64,000 nt of DNA from Euwallacea fornicatus (GCF_040115645.1 NC_089541.1:7006001-7070000), one strand, 5' to 3'. Counted from the stretch's first letter, positions 47,953 to 59,219 are shown. Program-made: numbers and translations. Notes: generated by a model not told the origin, from the letters alone.

Positions 47953-49244
47953 TTACCAGGTCTGTAAATATGAAACCGAAATCTTTTAATAAAAAGTATA
48001 ACTTAACTGTGCAAAAATTATAAAAAATATTTTATTCGAAATATTTCCCATCGTTACATATAGATTTTTTCCATTTCTCTGGCAATTTGTGGATGCCACG
48101 CCAAAAGAACTGTTGTTCTTTTGAGGCAAACCGTTCATCGAGCCATTTTTGAACTGTTTCGTAAGAGGTGAAGTGCTGTTCTGCAAGAGCGTGTCCCATC
48201 GATGCAAATAAGTGATAATCGGATGGTGCTAAGTCGGGTGAATAAGCCGCATGCGATAGTACTTCCCAATGAAACGTCCCAATCGTTTCCTTCACCAGTT
48301 TTGCAGTGTGTGATGGTGCATTATCATGAAGCAATATCACCTTGTGCTGCCGTTCTTGGTATTCTGGTCGTCTTTCACGCAAAGCTCGATGCAAGTCCAT
48401 CATTTGTTGTCGGTAACGTTCAGTATTAACTGTTTCTCCAGGTTTTAGCAGCTCATAACAAATTACACCTTTTTGATTCCACCAAACACAGAGCATTGTT
48501 TTCCGTCCATATCGATTTGGTCTTGCTGACGATGCTGATGGTTCGCCTGGAGTTACCCATGATTTTTTACGTTTGGGATTCTCAAAATAGATCCATTTTT
48601 CGTCACCAGTCACAATTCGATGAAGAAATGACTTTCTGTTATACCTGGTAAGCAACAATTGGCAAGTGATTGTTCGATTTTCTTGCTGTCTTTCATCGAG
48701 TTCCTGTGGAACCCATTTTCCTATCTTCTGAATTTTTCCCATAGCTTTCAAACGAATGGAAATGGCTTCTCGTGTCACATTTAATTGGTTCGCTAATTGT
48801 TGTTGCGTTTGAGCATCGTCCTCATCTAACAAAGCTCGCAACTCGCCGTCTTCAAACTTTTTCGGTGGTTTTCCACGCTCTTCGTTGTTGACGTCAAAAT
48901 TGCCACTTTTGAATTTTTTAAACCACTCACAGCATTGTGATTTTCCAAGGGCATGTTCACCGTAAGCTTCAACAAGCATGCGATGTGAATCTGCAGCCGT
49001 TTTTTTCAAGTGGTAACAGAAAATCAATGCTGTCCGCAAATCGTAATTTGTAGGCACAAAATTCGACATACTCAAAGCTATTGCAAACTGTACTGCAGTA
49101 TTGAACCAGTATTGTTATGATTTGAAAATCATTCTCAGATGTAAATAAGAGATATAGTGCCCTAATAACACAATAATATTACGTATATTGACCACTAGGG
49201 ATATTTGGAGACAAATTCCGGTTTCATATTTACAGACCTGGTAA
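47953..49244 (-). mobile_element. Mariner element, mauritiana type, intact transposase
   Basis: About 1,292 bp, full mariner length. Inverted ends both read TTACCAGGTCTGTAAATATG inward, continuing AAACCG, with at least 26 bp matching. The transposase frame between them is uninterrupted. The flanking TA duplication is not clean (TA on the left, AT on the right), so one flank may have mutated or the end be off by a base. Confidence 0.93.
48032..49075 (-). CDS. Mariner transposase, intact (DD34D)
   Basis: An uninterrupted 347-codon frame; from the second Met (MSNFVPTNYD) it is 345 residues, the size of the well-studied Mos1 transposase. It cuts and re-inserts the element at TA sites. The catalytic triad is complete: D158 (GDEKWIYF), D251 (LLHDNAPSH), D286 (SPDLAPSDYHLF), the last two 34 residues apart. 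Counted from the second Met these are 156, 249 and 284, the Mos1 numbers. WVPQEL linker motif, N-terminal HTH and C-terminal WRGIHKLPEKW are all present. No defect is visible, so it may be active, or a recent arrival. Confidence 0.95.
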   Translation of the reverse strand: MSMSNFVPTNYDLRTALIFCYHLKKTAADSHRMLVEAYGEHALGKSQCCEWFKKFKSGNFDVNNEERGKPPKKFEDGELRALLDEDDAQTQQQLANQLNVTREAISIRLKAMGKIQKIGKWVPQELDERQQENRTITCQLLLTRYNRKSFLHRIVTGDEKWIYFENPKRKKSWVTPGEPSASSARPNRYGRKTMLCVWWNQKGVICYELLKPGETVNTERYRQQMMDLHRALRERRPEYQERQHKVILLHDNAPSHTAKLVKETIGTFHWEVLSHAAYSPDLAPSDYHLFASMGHALAEQHFTSYETVQKWLDERFASKEQQFFWRGIHKLPEKWKKSICNDGKYFE

Positions 49245-50550
49245 ATGTAAAAAAGTCTGTCAACGTTAATGAAAAAAAAAGTGTCATACTGCACCGTTGC
49301 TTCTTAAGGATGCAAAATTGGACAGTGTCATGCAGAATGTGTGCCAAAAACTGATATGTCATTTTATGACACTTTAAGAAGTGGCTTTGTTGTTTTGCAA
49401 ACTTTAGACGTTTCAAGCACGGAAGAAAAAACTGCTCTGAATGATTATATCATATTGTATAATGCGTTTACGTATTATGATATTCTTTCTTTGAAAGTTT
49501 GAAGCTGCAGCTGTTGCGAAAGTTTTACAGAGGCTCAGCCTCTTCTTGCCCTATTACCATTTTTTTTTAATTCTTGCCTTTTTTTAATGATAAATTAATC
49601 GAATTTCCATTTCTCTGCAAAAAGGAGAGGTACTCTACACGGAAAACAGAGAAACACGTGTGCTGCAACTATTTTTTATTTCCTTAAAATGATTAAAAAT
49701 GTGACTCATCCTCTTTTTGCACCCAGGCACTCAATGATTAACGCTAAAAACTGTTGACATTCACACTTATAAAAGTAAATCGAATTTTATCGTTTTTGCG
49801 CAAATTCGAAAATATTATATTTCTAAAAAGCCATCTTCAGAAGTCCACCTTCAAGAGGTTGTAGCCCCGTTAAGAAGCAATTTTCGGGCCACGTTTATAG
49901 AAACTTTTTTTACTATTTTAATATCTAGAATCACCCGCCGAGATATTCTACTTTTGTTTGCGGACACTCGGTATAATTCCCGCAGCATTTCTTCCCGTAA
50001 ATTTTCATAATAGAAGTAAATACCTTAAAGGACGATTTTCCATCCCATCCCTGGATTAGCGCTGAAATATTTAGGCCTTAGTGGAATTCCAAATATAAAT
50101 ACATACAGCGATAGAATCAGAGTGAAACCGGAAGAGTTGCGTCATTCCTCGCGTGTTCGCGTCTATTTTCGTGATGACAATCGCATGTTGGATGAAATAA
50201 TTCGAAAAGCCGGAGTTTCTGTGGTTCCACTGTCAGATTTCGATATTTTTACGAAACGGATTGCATTACGAAAATAGACCACGATATCTCCCATGAAAAG
50301 GACATTCATGTGCAATCATTCAACGATTAAAATTTACAACACATCCAAAATCTAATCCTCTCCGGCTCGTCCATAAAATGACGCACCAACCTGAATTCGG
50401 GACGGTATGGGTGCGTCCAAAAAGTACAGGGCCACCCTCGGCGTTTCCTTAATACGAATGAAAAGAATTTTTAAGAAATACAATTTATTTGCGCAGACTT
50501 GAAAACAACCAATGTCTACAAATAATTCACAGATTTTGGGTAATTTTACA
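49245..50550. other. Msp300 intron with a partial repeat
   Basis: No gene. At about 49,840-49,980 is a stretch related to the foldback at 28.95-29.57 kb (AGAGGTTGTAGCCCCGTTAA, ending CGGACACTCGGTATAATT). Near 50,408 a fragment GTGCGTCCAAAAAGTACAGG resembles the terminal repeat of the Tc1 relic ending at 54,484 and may be a degenerate end. Confidence 0.4.
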
Positions 50551-51973
50551 CGCTGACTTTCAAAAAAACCGCAACACCAAGAAGAACGCATTGAAATTTT
50601 AGTATGATTTTAGACTTGTAAAGAGAAAAAAATGATAAAAATTTCAAGTTCGTATTTTAATGCGATATGAAGTTTTTCTTTACTTTTTTATCTGTGACGA
50701 TCGTTCTTTTTGCAAATTTTTTTACAGGCGAATAGCGATAAAGGTATTATTGTTAGTACCATATTGAAGGTGTGGTAGTGCAAAATGCCTCGTGTACGCC
50801 AAAATGCAATTTATCGGCAGTCAACTCCCTTTGAAAGGGGAAAAATTGTTGGTATGCACGAGGCAGGTTTACCTTTCCGCGAAATTGCGCGTAGATTGGA
50901 TCGAAACGCATCAACAGTGCTAAGAGCTTGGAGAGATTGGTCTAACGAAGGGTCAGTAAATCGTCATCGTGGTAGTGACCGTCCAAGAATGACGAACCGA
51001 CGCGAAGACCGGCGACTTCGTCGTTCAGCGACAGGCGCCCCGTTTGAAACAATTCCGTCTCTTGGTGCTAACTGGGTAGCCACCCTAAATCGAAGGGTCT
51101 CCCTTGGTACGATGTATCGCAGAATTCGAAGTTTTGGACTAAATTCATATCGTCCTATGCTTCGGCTTCCATTATCACGAAACCACAGGGTGGCCCGACT
51201 GGAGTGGTGTCGTCTGAGAGTGCAATGGGTGGAGGAGTGGAGAAGAATCGTGTCCAGTGATGAGAGCCGATTTTGTTTATGGCGATCTGATGGACGGTTA
51301 CGTGTTAGAAGACGCAGAGGAGAGCGATTAAATTTGGACTTTTTGGAAAGGCGTCATTCTGGTTTAACACCAAGTGTCATGGTTTGGGATGCCATCCAGT
51401 ATGGTAGTCGATCTCCTCTTGTTTTCATTTATGATAGATTAAATGCTCAGAGGTGCATTAATAGTGTCTTAGAACCGGTTCTTGTACCGTACATGCACGA
51501 CCATCGTGGAAGCACATTTTAACAAGATAATGCGCGACCACATGTAGCCAACGATACTTTGAGGTATTTGGAAGCTGAAAATTTAGATACTTTGCCTTGA
51601 TCAGCTCGGTCTCCAGATTTGTCCCCAATAGAGCATGTATGGGATATAATGGGTCGGAGACTTCAACGTTTAGCTCGCCTTCCAGAAACCATAGATGAAC
51701 TCCGCGAGCAGGTGCAGATTGCCTGGGATACAATACCACAGGAAGATATTGACAATTTAATTTTAAGCACGCCACGTCGCTTACAGGAATGTATTAATTT
51801 AAGAGGAGATACCACCCATTATTAAATTATTATTAAATTTTTTCACTTATTCACAATAATGTTCTTTTGATATTTTGATCGTTTTTATCTATTACCCGAC
51901 CCAACGTAATGCCAGAATTTCAAACGTGTACAATGTGTTCTTCTTGGTGTTGCGGTTTTTTTGAAAGTCAGTG
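50551..51973 (+). mobile_element. Tc1-like transposon, copy 2
   Basis: Same 1,423-bp length as the copy at 21,383 and the same inverted ends (first bases CGCTGACTTTC, a one-base change). Right flank TA; left flank CA, a mutated TA. I count about eight single-base differences between the copies over the whole length and no indels, about 99.4% identity. The flanking DNA differs, so these are separate insertions rather than a segmental duplication. Confidence 0.95.
50785..51825 (+). pseudogene. Tc1 transposase, same two nonsense codons (copy 2)
   Basis: Matches the 21.6 kb transposase except for three residues I can see (R/K in ERGKIVG, V/A in LRAWRDW, Y/H in PYMHDH). TAA at 51,520 and TGA at 51,598 are at exactly the same codons as in copy 1. 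DD34E residues are otherwise intact. Shared stops mean the copies descend from an already broken element. Confidence 0.93.
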
Positions 51974-52023
51974 TAATTCAGCATTTTTATAACGGCAAAA
52001 TGAAAAGTTCCTGTCCGAACGTA

Positions 52024-53414
52024 CAGTGATGAACATAAGTATGGAAACATCTTCTTAATCCAAAACATTTACTAACACACTGTATATGAACAATAAAATA
52101 GTAAAATGTAGTGTATTCTCAAATGCCTTAAAAATTTTGTTCATAAATATTGGGACCCTTATCTACTTTCGCCTCAATTGAATTTTTCGAATAAGTCATT
52201 TGGTCCTTTTCGTAAGTATGGAAACATTTTATCATTCGGCTTTAGAGTGTCGCATTGAAGTTGGTAAGCAGTTATTTGGCATCTTTCAACAAAATTTAAA
52301 GTAACGTTCATTAATTAAAATGCCCCTGTGCAAATATTTCAGTTCTGATTTGAAGAAGAAAATTATATTGCTGTACCAAAGAGGAATAAAACAAATTGAC
52401 ATAGCAAAGTCACTTAACATCAACCGAGGAACAGTTAGCGAAATTGTCAATAAATTTTTAAGAAGAAGTACTGTAGATCCGGCTTTGAAAATAGGGAGAC
52501 CACGAAAAACAAATAGGAAACTGGATAAAATCATCATTCGAAAGGCAAGAAGTGATCCCATGAAAACTGCCGTTGATATAAACAAGGAACTAAAAGAAGA
52601 ATATCAGGATGTAATGGTGTCAAACGTGACTATTAGACGTCGTCTTTTGTCAGAAAACCTTCATGGCAGGCGTGCGGTTAAAAAACCTCTTCTTACAAAG
52701 CGGCACAGAGAAGCCAGATTAAAATTTGCTAGACAACATAAGGACTGGACAACAAATCAATGGTCTACGATTGTCTTTAGTGACGAAAGCAAATTTAACC
52801 TGTTTGGCATGGATTCTACTGGCTACGTAAGAAGACCTGTTGGTCAAAGATGTGACCCCAAGTACCTAGTGCCCACTGTTAAGCGTGGAGGTGGCAACGT
52901 GATATGTGTGGCACGGATCCTTTGACAAAGATTGATGGCAGAATGGATGCTCAATTGTATGTTCAAATATTGGAAACTAATTTGATACCATATGAATATG
53001 ATCAACTGCCACTGATGTGGATTTTCCAACAAGACAACGATCCAAAGCACATATCTCGTTTGGTGAAGAATCGGTTTTCCGAACAAAAAATCCGCATGAT
53101 GAGTTGGCCTTCACAATCACCTGATTTGAACCCAATAGAGAACCTTTGGAACTATTTGGATAAACAAATTAGGAAAAGGAATATTAAGAACAGGGCCGAT
53201 TTGTGGAATGCATTGGAAGAAGAATGAGGACTAATCCCACCTGACTTTTGCGCAAGGCTCGTCGACTCAATGGGCAGAAGATGTTAAGCAGTGATTGACG
53301 CAAGAGACTATCCTACAAAATATTAAATATAACGTTAAGAACTTATTATTTTTTTCAAGCTTTAATATTTTTTATGTTATTACGAAAATGTTTCCATACT
53401 TATGTTCACCACTG
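52024..53414 (+). mobile_element. Tc1-like transposon, third family
   Basis: A 1,391-bp element with TA on both sides (52022-52023, 53415-53416) and ends CAGTGATGAACATAAGTATG against CAGTGGTGAACATAAGTATG. The 15-bp core TAAGTATGGAAACAT of the left end recurs inside at 52,213-52,227 in the same orientation, an IR/DR arrangement on the left. It lies about 50 bp beyond copy 2 of the other Tc1 family. Confidence 0.92.
52320..53326 (+). pseudogene. Tc1 transposase with frameshift and two stops
   Basis: Starts MPLCKYFSSDLKKKIILLYQ, HTH QIDIAKSLNINRGTVSEIVN, GRPRK AT-hook-like stretch, first catalytic Asp in FSDESKFNLFG. After GGGNV near 52,900 the frame shifts and the expected VWGCFS block is lost, a small deletion. 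The new frame holds FQQDNDPKHIS (second Asp) and SPDLNPIENLWN (Glu). TGA at 53,225 and TAA at 53,285 follow, and the final YPTKY ends at 53,326. It is the closest relative in the window of the 42.7 kb transposase. Confidence 0.92.
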
Positions 53415-53479
53415 TATAAGGCCTCATAAATTTTTGGTCAAAACAGCCTCACAATTTTATGATTTCCCCTTTCCTTTGT

Positions 53480-54484
53480 ATGACGTTAAATACTCGATCC
53501 TTTTAACTTTCGATTAACCCTTGGAAAATTTCAGGGGAAATGCCATACCACTCTTCAATAATTTCTCTCTTCACCTTTTCGATGGTGGTAAACTGGCACG
53601 GTCCCTGATCGTAAACCTCGCAAGATAATTGTCCCCATAAATTTGCCGTTGGATTTAGATCTGGACTCTTCGTGGACCACTCCATGACATTGATGCCCGG
53701 AACACCATTGTTTTATAACACTATCCATGTGAATTAGGCTATTATGCTACTGAAAAAGGTATTTAAGCGCTGACAAGAAATCATCAATAGGCAAAAAGTT
53801 GTCTTCGAGGTGAGATCCATAATTGGGGGCATTCATTTTAGTCGATAGGAAAACGATATTGATCCGACCATTAAAAGAAAATTCTGCCCAAGTCATAACC
53901 ATGTTCGTGCTGACGCTGGGAAAAGAACTGTTTTTCTCTTCTCAAATCCTTCCAGTAGTCATCCCAACCATTTGACCCGTCGAGATTGAAATTTTTTTAT
54001 CTGGAAAAATAACCGAAAGCCACTCGTTGGTACCAAGACATGACTTCTTATGCAAAAACCACTTGCACATTTTTATAGCGCTCAATAATGGGTGGATTTC
54101 GTTGTTTTTTCTTGTAAATCACATACTTGGAGTGCTTTAACGCAATACGAACTCTTTGTTTGCATACGTTTAACTGAAGCTCAGATATAATTTCTATTGG
54201 TGACGTATTTCCTTACACAACTTTTCTCAAAATTCTTTCGCCTCGCTTAGACAGTTTCCTTAAGCTCCGGTTTTTTTCGATTGATAATTTTACAACAATT
54301 TTGTTAATAAAATTGTGAATTAATGTCTTCGAACGGCCATTTTTTCCAGAAATTTTTCTTTGTGACCCCTTCAATTCGTGTTAAATTTTTATTATCCCCT
54401 TTCTTTAGGAAAATGCTGTTGATTCAACTTTATGTAGTTTTTTAACATTTCACGGATGTTCCTATACTTTTTGGACGCTCCTTG
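53480..54484 (-). pseudogene. Tc1-like transposase relic
   Basis: On the minus strand, decayed frames include MTWAEFSFNGRINIVFLSTK and MEWSTKSPDLNPTANLWGQL (Tc1 'W..SPDLNPIENLW' with Ile-Glu changed to Thr-Ala, so the catalytic Glu is lost). Several stops intervene. The 5' end near 54,443-54,484 reads AAGGAGCGTCCAAAAAGTAT then AGGAACATCC, typical of a terminal repeat; no matching left end is found. This relic ends about 170 bp before the start codon of the HEAT-repeat gene. Confidence 0.8.
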
Positions 54485-54650
54485 TACCTGCGAGTGTATT
54501 AGAACGCTACCGTAGATAAAGATTCTCAGATAAGTGCTGTATTGCTGTTTAAATTGATTTAAAAGATAAGATAAAATTATTCATGCATACGCGACAAAAC
54601 TTTATATCAATTCCGTAGCAATTGTGCGTCAACTAATATTAAAGTCAGCA

Positions 54651-57600
54651 ATGTCTGGAAGTATCGACGACCTGTATGATTTGGAAATATTCGAAAATGC
54701 TTTCAGTGAAGAAAACTTAGAGGTGAGTAAACCAGTCACTTATACCCTCGTGAAACAAAAAGCACTTTAGCTACACATCATCACAATACAAAACCTGGAT
54801 CTACTAGCTAAGAAGTTGGGCCCCAGCACCACTAGAGAGGAACTACTGGAACTCATTAAAAAGCACTATGTAAACCTCCACGACGAAGCCCTTTTGCACC
54901 TCGCAGACCAACTAAAGAAGTTCATCCCTTTAGTAGGGGGTTTGGAACATTCAGAAATAATCTTCCAACTCCTTGGAAAGCTCTGCGTGACCGACGAAAC
55001 CATCGTAAGAGAGAAAGCAGTAGAAACAATGGTTTGCATCCTTGAAACTCTGAATCTTGCCCAAGTTGAGCACTTCCTGTTGCCTGTCATGAACGACTTG
55101 ATCAAGAACGATTGGTTTACCAGCAAGTGTTCTGCGGTGGAACTGTTTCCAGTAAGGATCTCAAAGGCACCAAGCAATAGCTCGAGTCAAGCTTGGATTT
55201 CTTCTAGTATCTCTATCCCAAACTCGGAGAGGAGAGGAGGTCGGACTTAAGGAACAGCTTCAAGACACTGATCCAGGATGATTCTCCTATAGTAAGGAAG
55301 GAAGCTGCAAATGCGTGCGTTGGGTTTGTGGGAATTGTAGAGGAGGAGTTTTTAGTGAGCGAGTTTGTGCCCATTTTCCAGGACATCGCCCAGGATCCCA
55401 TGGTATGCATTACGCAGAGAATAGTTCAATTCAATGTATAAACGCCAATAATCTTTTTCTTATCATAATCATTTCTAGCTAGTCAGATTATTCTGTTTTT
55501 AATTCGTTATCTAGAAACAAAACATTCAAACTAACCTCAAATTAACCTTGTTTGACCGCTGATTAAGTAGTCACAACTATAAGGGCCAAGTTGCTCAAAT
55601 GCTGGCAAGTTTAGGGGCTGCATGGATTTTCCGTTAAACTGGAAACAAGGAACTACTAAATGTATATAACTTTGAAAATAGAGATTTCACAACTGAATAA
55701 CTTAACGGTTAACGTGCGTAGGAAGTAGATAACGAAATTGAATGAGTGATTCTCTAAGACACCCCAAAATTATTTTTCCAAGAAAAAGATAAAACTTGTG
55801 ATCAACTGCTTTTCAAATTTTATCAAGATCCTCTAGTAGATAAAATTCAGTTATCTGAGAATAGGATCGAATTTCCTGAAATATTAGCTGTTTCTTTCTC
55901 GTCTAACCGCTCTTCAACTCCCCCATGTGAAGCATAGGACGTGTATAATTCTCCTCTCACGGGTTTCACCTGCTTTATAACTAACAAAATTTTAACTTTT
56001 CCGCCCTAAACTCTCCGGACCTCGACCCATCCTGTACCACTGCCAAATTGTTCAGCAAGACAGACCATTTATGGTGTTCATGAAACTCATTCCCCTTCCA
56101 GAAAATCAATGGCTCTTTGAACTGTATCTTCAAAAAATCGAATAAGAGGCCAGAACAATCAAAATATACATGAAACTGAACCTAAAAATATTAATAAAAA
56201 TGTCATACTACTGAGTAGGTAAAATATTATAATTCCCATGCTAACTAGCCAGAGATGTCGAAAATATTGGCATGGTTTAAGTCAAGACAAATTGCAGTTT
56301 TCATAACACAAAATGGGCACATTTTCAATTTTAGGATTCAGTCCGAGCGGGCACCACTGACATAGCTCTGGCACTATTCAAACGAGTCAAAAAGAACTCG
56401 TTACAAGAGTCCGTCTTCAAGACTCTCGAGGACATCAGTGGTAAGCCACACCATTGAATCGAAGTAACTAGGACATCCATTTTAATCTTCTTCCATTCCC
56501 TTCTAGACGACATCTCTTGGAGGATTCGGCAGCGCCTGGCAAACAACATAGCTCTAATTCAGCAGCAAGTCCCCAATGGAAAGTATCGAGGCAATATTTT
56601 GGCCCTCATGCAGAAACTGGCTCAAGATTCTGAGCCTGAAGTACGAGTGTTGATAGCCTCAAATCTTTTCGGCTACTGCGAGAACTTGAAAAAGTCCTAC
56701 GCAACCCACGGAGAGGACAACTTTGAGGCTGTGTTTGAGCAGAGTATCATGGCCGCCATTCAGAAACTGGCATTGGACGAGAGCGAAAATGTGCGATTGG
56801 CTTTGTGTTCGAACATCCTCCCTTTGAGTTCGCTGCTAGGGGAAGAATGCTTCAAAAAGAACATCGTATCGTTCTTGTTGGAGGCTCTAATCAATGAGGA
56901 ATCGATAGTTATCCAGGCGAAATATCTTTTTGGTTTGAGCAGTCTGTCAGATAAAGTTGATCTAACAGACTCTCTGGATGCAATAAAGAACTCCATTAGA
57001 ACAGTCATAGTGCGCTCTCACACCAACTGGAGGGCCCGCAGGAGTGTCGTGGCGACCTTTGTTGATGTCGCAAAATTCTGTAGTTCTGACTACTTTTCCA
57101 CTAATTTTAAAGCGTACTATGCGACTCTCCTAGGAGATAGTATATTCGCAATAAGAAGGACTGCAGCTACGATATTGCCTGTAATCTCAAAACATTATGG
57201 CATCAAATGGTCATCGGAACACTTGATACCATTTTTTACAACCTTCACCAGAGACACAAGGTATTTATATCGATTTGTAGCCCTGTTCGGAATCAGTGAA
57301 ATGGTGCGACCATATCTCTGTCCAGAGCCTGGAGCTTTTCTCGGCGATTGGAGGAGGTTTTTTGAACGAGATGGTGAAGAACCAGATAAAAATGTTCTAC
57401 TGGCATTTGCGAAAATCATTAAGACTAGTCACTTAATCCAAAAAGAGCTGACGGAAGAAAAATATGTTTCAATGTTGAGTTTAAAAGACGAGCTCAGTTA
57501 CGTCTCCCATTTAGACGCGGACATTTACTTGGAGCAGGATTTCGCCTACATGTCTTTAAAGTACAAAAACCTGAACCTCTACTCAGTCGAGGATGAAGAA

Positions 57601-58137
57601 TTCAAAGACACCAACTGGCCCTATTTGCAAGGAATTTTGAACTTAATTTACAACAAATTCCTGCCGATTCTGGATACCCTCAACAAGGATCCTACAGAGA
57701 ATGTTCAAATTGGAGCAATTTGCACCTTAGCCGAAATCTCCGAATTCATTACTAAACTGAATCAAGAGGAGTCGGAAGAGTGGGTCCAGAAGGCCTTAAA
57801 ATTACTAACAAACGAGGAAATTTCCATGGTAATAGAAAAAATTCACCACGGATTAAAAACAGCCGTTTTCCAGGAGACAGATCTGGCAGAACCATTGGAT
57901 ACGGAACTCATGGAAGCTGAAAACAACCCGGATTTGACTAAAACGATATTTGTGGAAAGTTCGACTTCTGCAGATCTTAGTGATAAGACAAAAGATGAAT
58001 CGTTGATTAAAGAAGTTAAGGATTTTTTAAATGAGAAACTTACAGAGTCAGCAGATAAAAATCTAGACCAAGAAAAAGTAGTGGAAGAAGGCGGCAATAA
58101 AGGACAAACTGAATTGCTAAGTGAAATGCGACAATAA
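54651..58137 (+). CDS. PP2A scaffold-subunit-like HEAT-repeat protein
   Basis: Five exons: 54651-54722, 54771-55151, 55208-55402, 56335-56440, 56507-58137, giving 794 residues; all junctions are GT-AG and in phase. The ATG follows GCA with a purine at -3. The body resembles the A (scaffold, PR65) subunit of protein phosphatase 2A, a HEAT-repeat horseshoe holding catalytic and regulatory subunits. ALLHLADQLKKFIPLVGG, VREKAVETM, CSAVELFPYLYPKL, VRKEAANACVGFVG, SWRIRQRLANN and AIRRTAATILP align with the canonical repeats in order. It differs by low similarity, an insert of roughly 90 residues (about 530-620) in the C-terminal repeats and an acidic low-complexity tail (about 710-794); normal A subunits have about 590 residues. 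It is probably a diverged paralogue, and whether it binds a phosphatase is unknown. PPP4R1 is an alternative but fits less well. It is nested antisense in an Msp300 intron. Confidence 0.88.
55152..55207 (+). other. 56-bp intron of the HEAT-repeat gene
   Basis: GTAAGG to TTCTAG, phase 0. Reading through it would give a false C-terminus ending at 55,250; splicing it out restores ELFP-YLYPKLGEERRSDL and the next repeat. Other introns are 54723-54770 (48 bp), 55403-56334 (932 bp, no gene seen inside) and 56441-56506 (66 bp). Confidence 0.9.
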
Positions 58138-58138
58138 A
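58133..58138 (+). promoter_or_regulatory. Candidate polyadenylation signal overlapping the stop
   Basis: AATAAA whose TAA (58,135-58,137) is the stop codon of the HEAT-repeat gene. If used, the 3' UTR would be only about 10-30 bases. GATAAA at about 58,152 is a weaker alternative. Confidence 0.4.
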
Positions 58139-59219
58139 ATGAATCTAAAGATAAAACTGAAATTTATTTATTGAAAAAATGATCGATTGACTAACCAGAG
58201 CTAACCGGTAGACTGGGAACGCGTTTCCAAACATTGCGGTTGTTAACCCAAACGTAAAGACTTGGCATGAAACCTTGTGGCTAAATTTAGATTTCTGATT
58301 TTGAAAATGGTTGTAACACAAATCGCGGAATTTCTGAAAGAAAAAATTCTGTCTGCGTGACTCGAGTCAAGTATAGAAATATTCGAGAGTTTAGTTGGGG
58401 AAATCCCCAATTGCAATGTCAAAGTTATTCATCCTTCATGGGATTCCGCACCTGTGTATCAGCTGGCCGTTTTCTCATATTTCTTTTCTCCTTTCTACAG
58501 TTCCTCCTCGATTAGAATAGCTTGTATTTTTCCATTTACTGAAGCTGCGAAGCAAATTTGTCTTAAATTCGAAGATTTTGAGAAAATTCCAACACCGTTT
58601 TAGATACGACCAGGCCTCTCACGTATTGCCCAGTCGAGGGTTAGAAGGAAACTGGGACGCTTTTCCAGGGTTTTTTATATTCTCTGTCCATCTAACAGAA
58701 TTTGCTTTCCTAAAATAATTTCTGTACTTTCGTTGCCGCAAACTCATTTGCAACTCACCTCGAACTCGATAAACTAAGTACCAAAAACACTAAAAAAATC
58801 GACAATCCAATTAACGTAATATAATTTGCGAGTGGGTTTTTCGGGTATTATTAGCTATTATGTTCCTAAATCCGTTGTGACAACCCACAATATGTAATAA
58901 TACCCGCTAAATATAACGATGACCATAGGCCAGCGACTTCAGACTATCGCACCAAACTATCATATTTAATTGTGTTATGGCTCGTTTGTTTTAGAATTAA
59001 AGTAATTAGACAGTATGTATGATAAAACCTGAATTTGTTTGGCTATTATTTGATATTTCAGAAAAGTAACCAAAAAACATTAGATTTTGAGCTTTTAGGC
59101 TCTTTTAATAACTGCGCGATCTCTTGTGGCTGAAACATAAGTCCAGGGGAAACAGGCGATCACTATTATAACACCTAAGAGTCCCTGTGTCTTCAACTAT
59201 TAATATTTTTCGGTCTTAC
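58139..59219. other. Intergenic/intron stretch
   Basis: No gene seen between the end of the HEAT-repeat gene and the Msp300 exon at 59.2 kb. AT-rich, with stops in all frames. Confidence 0.5.

Noticed and set aside
55152..55250. Apparent frameshift or early stop in the HEAT-repeat gene
   Set aside because: A 56-bp GT-AG intron explains it and restores the expected repeat sequence.
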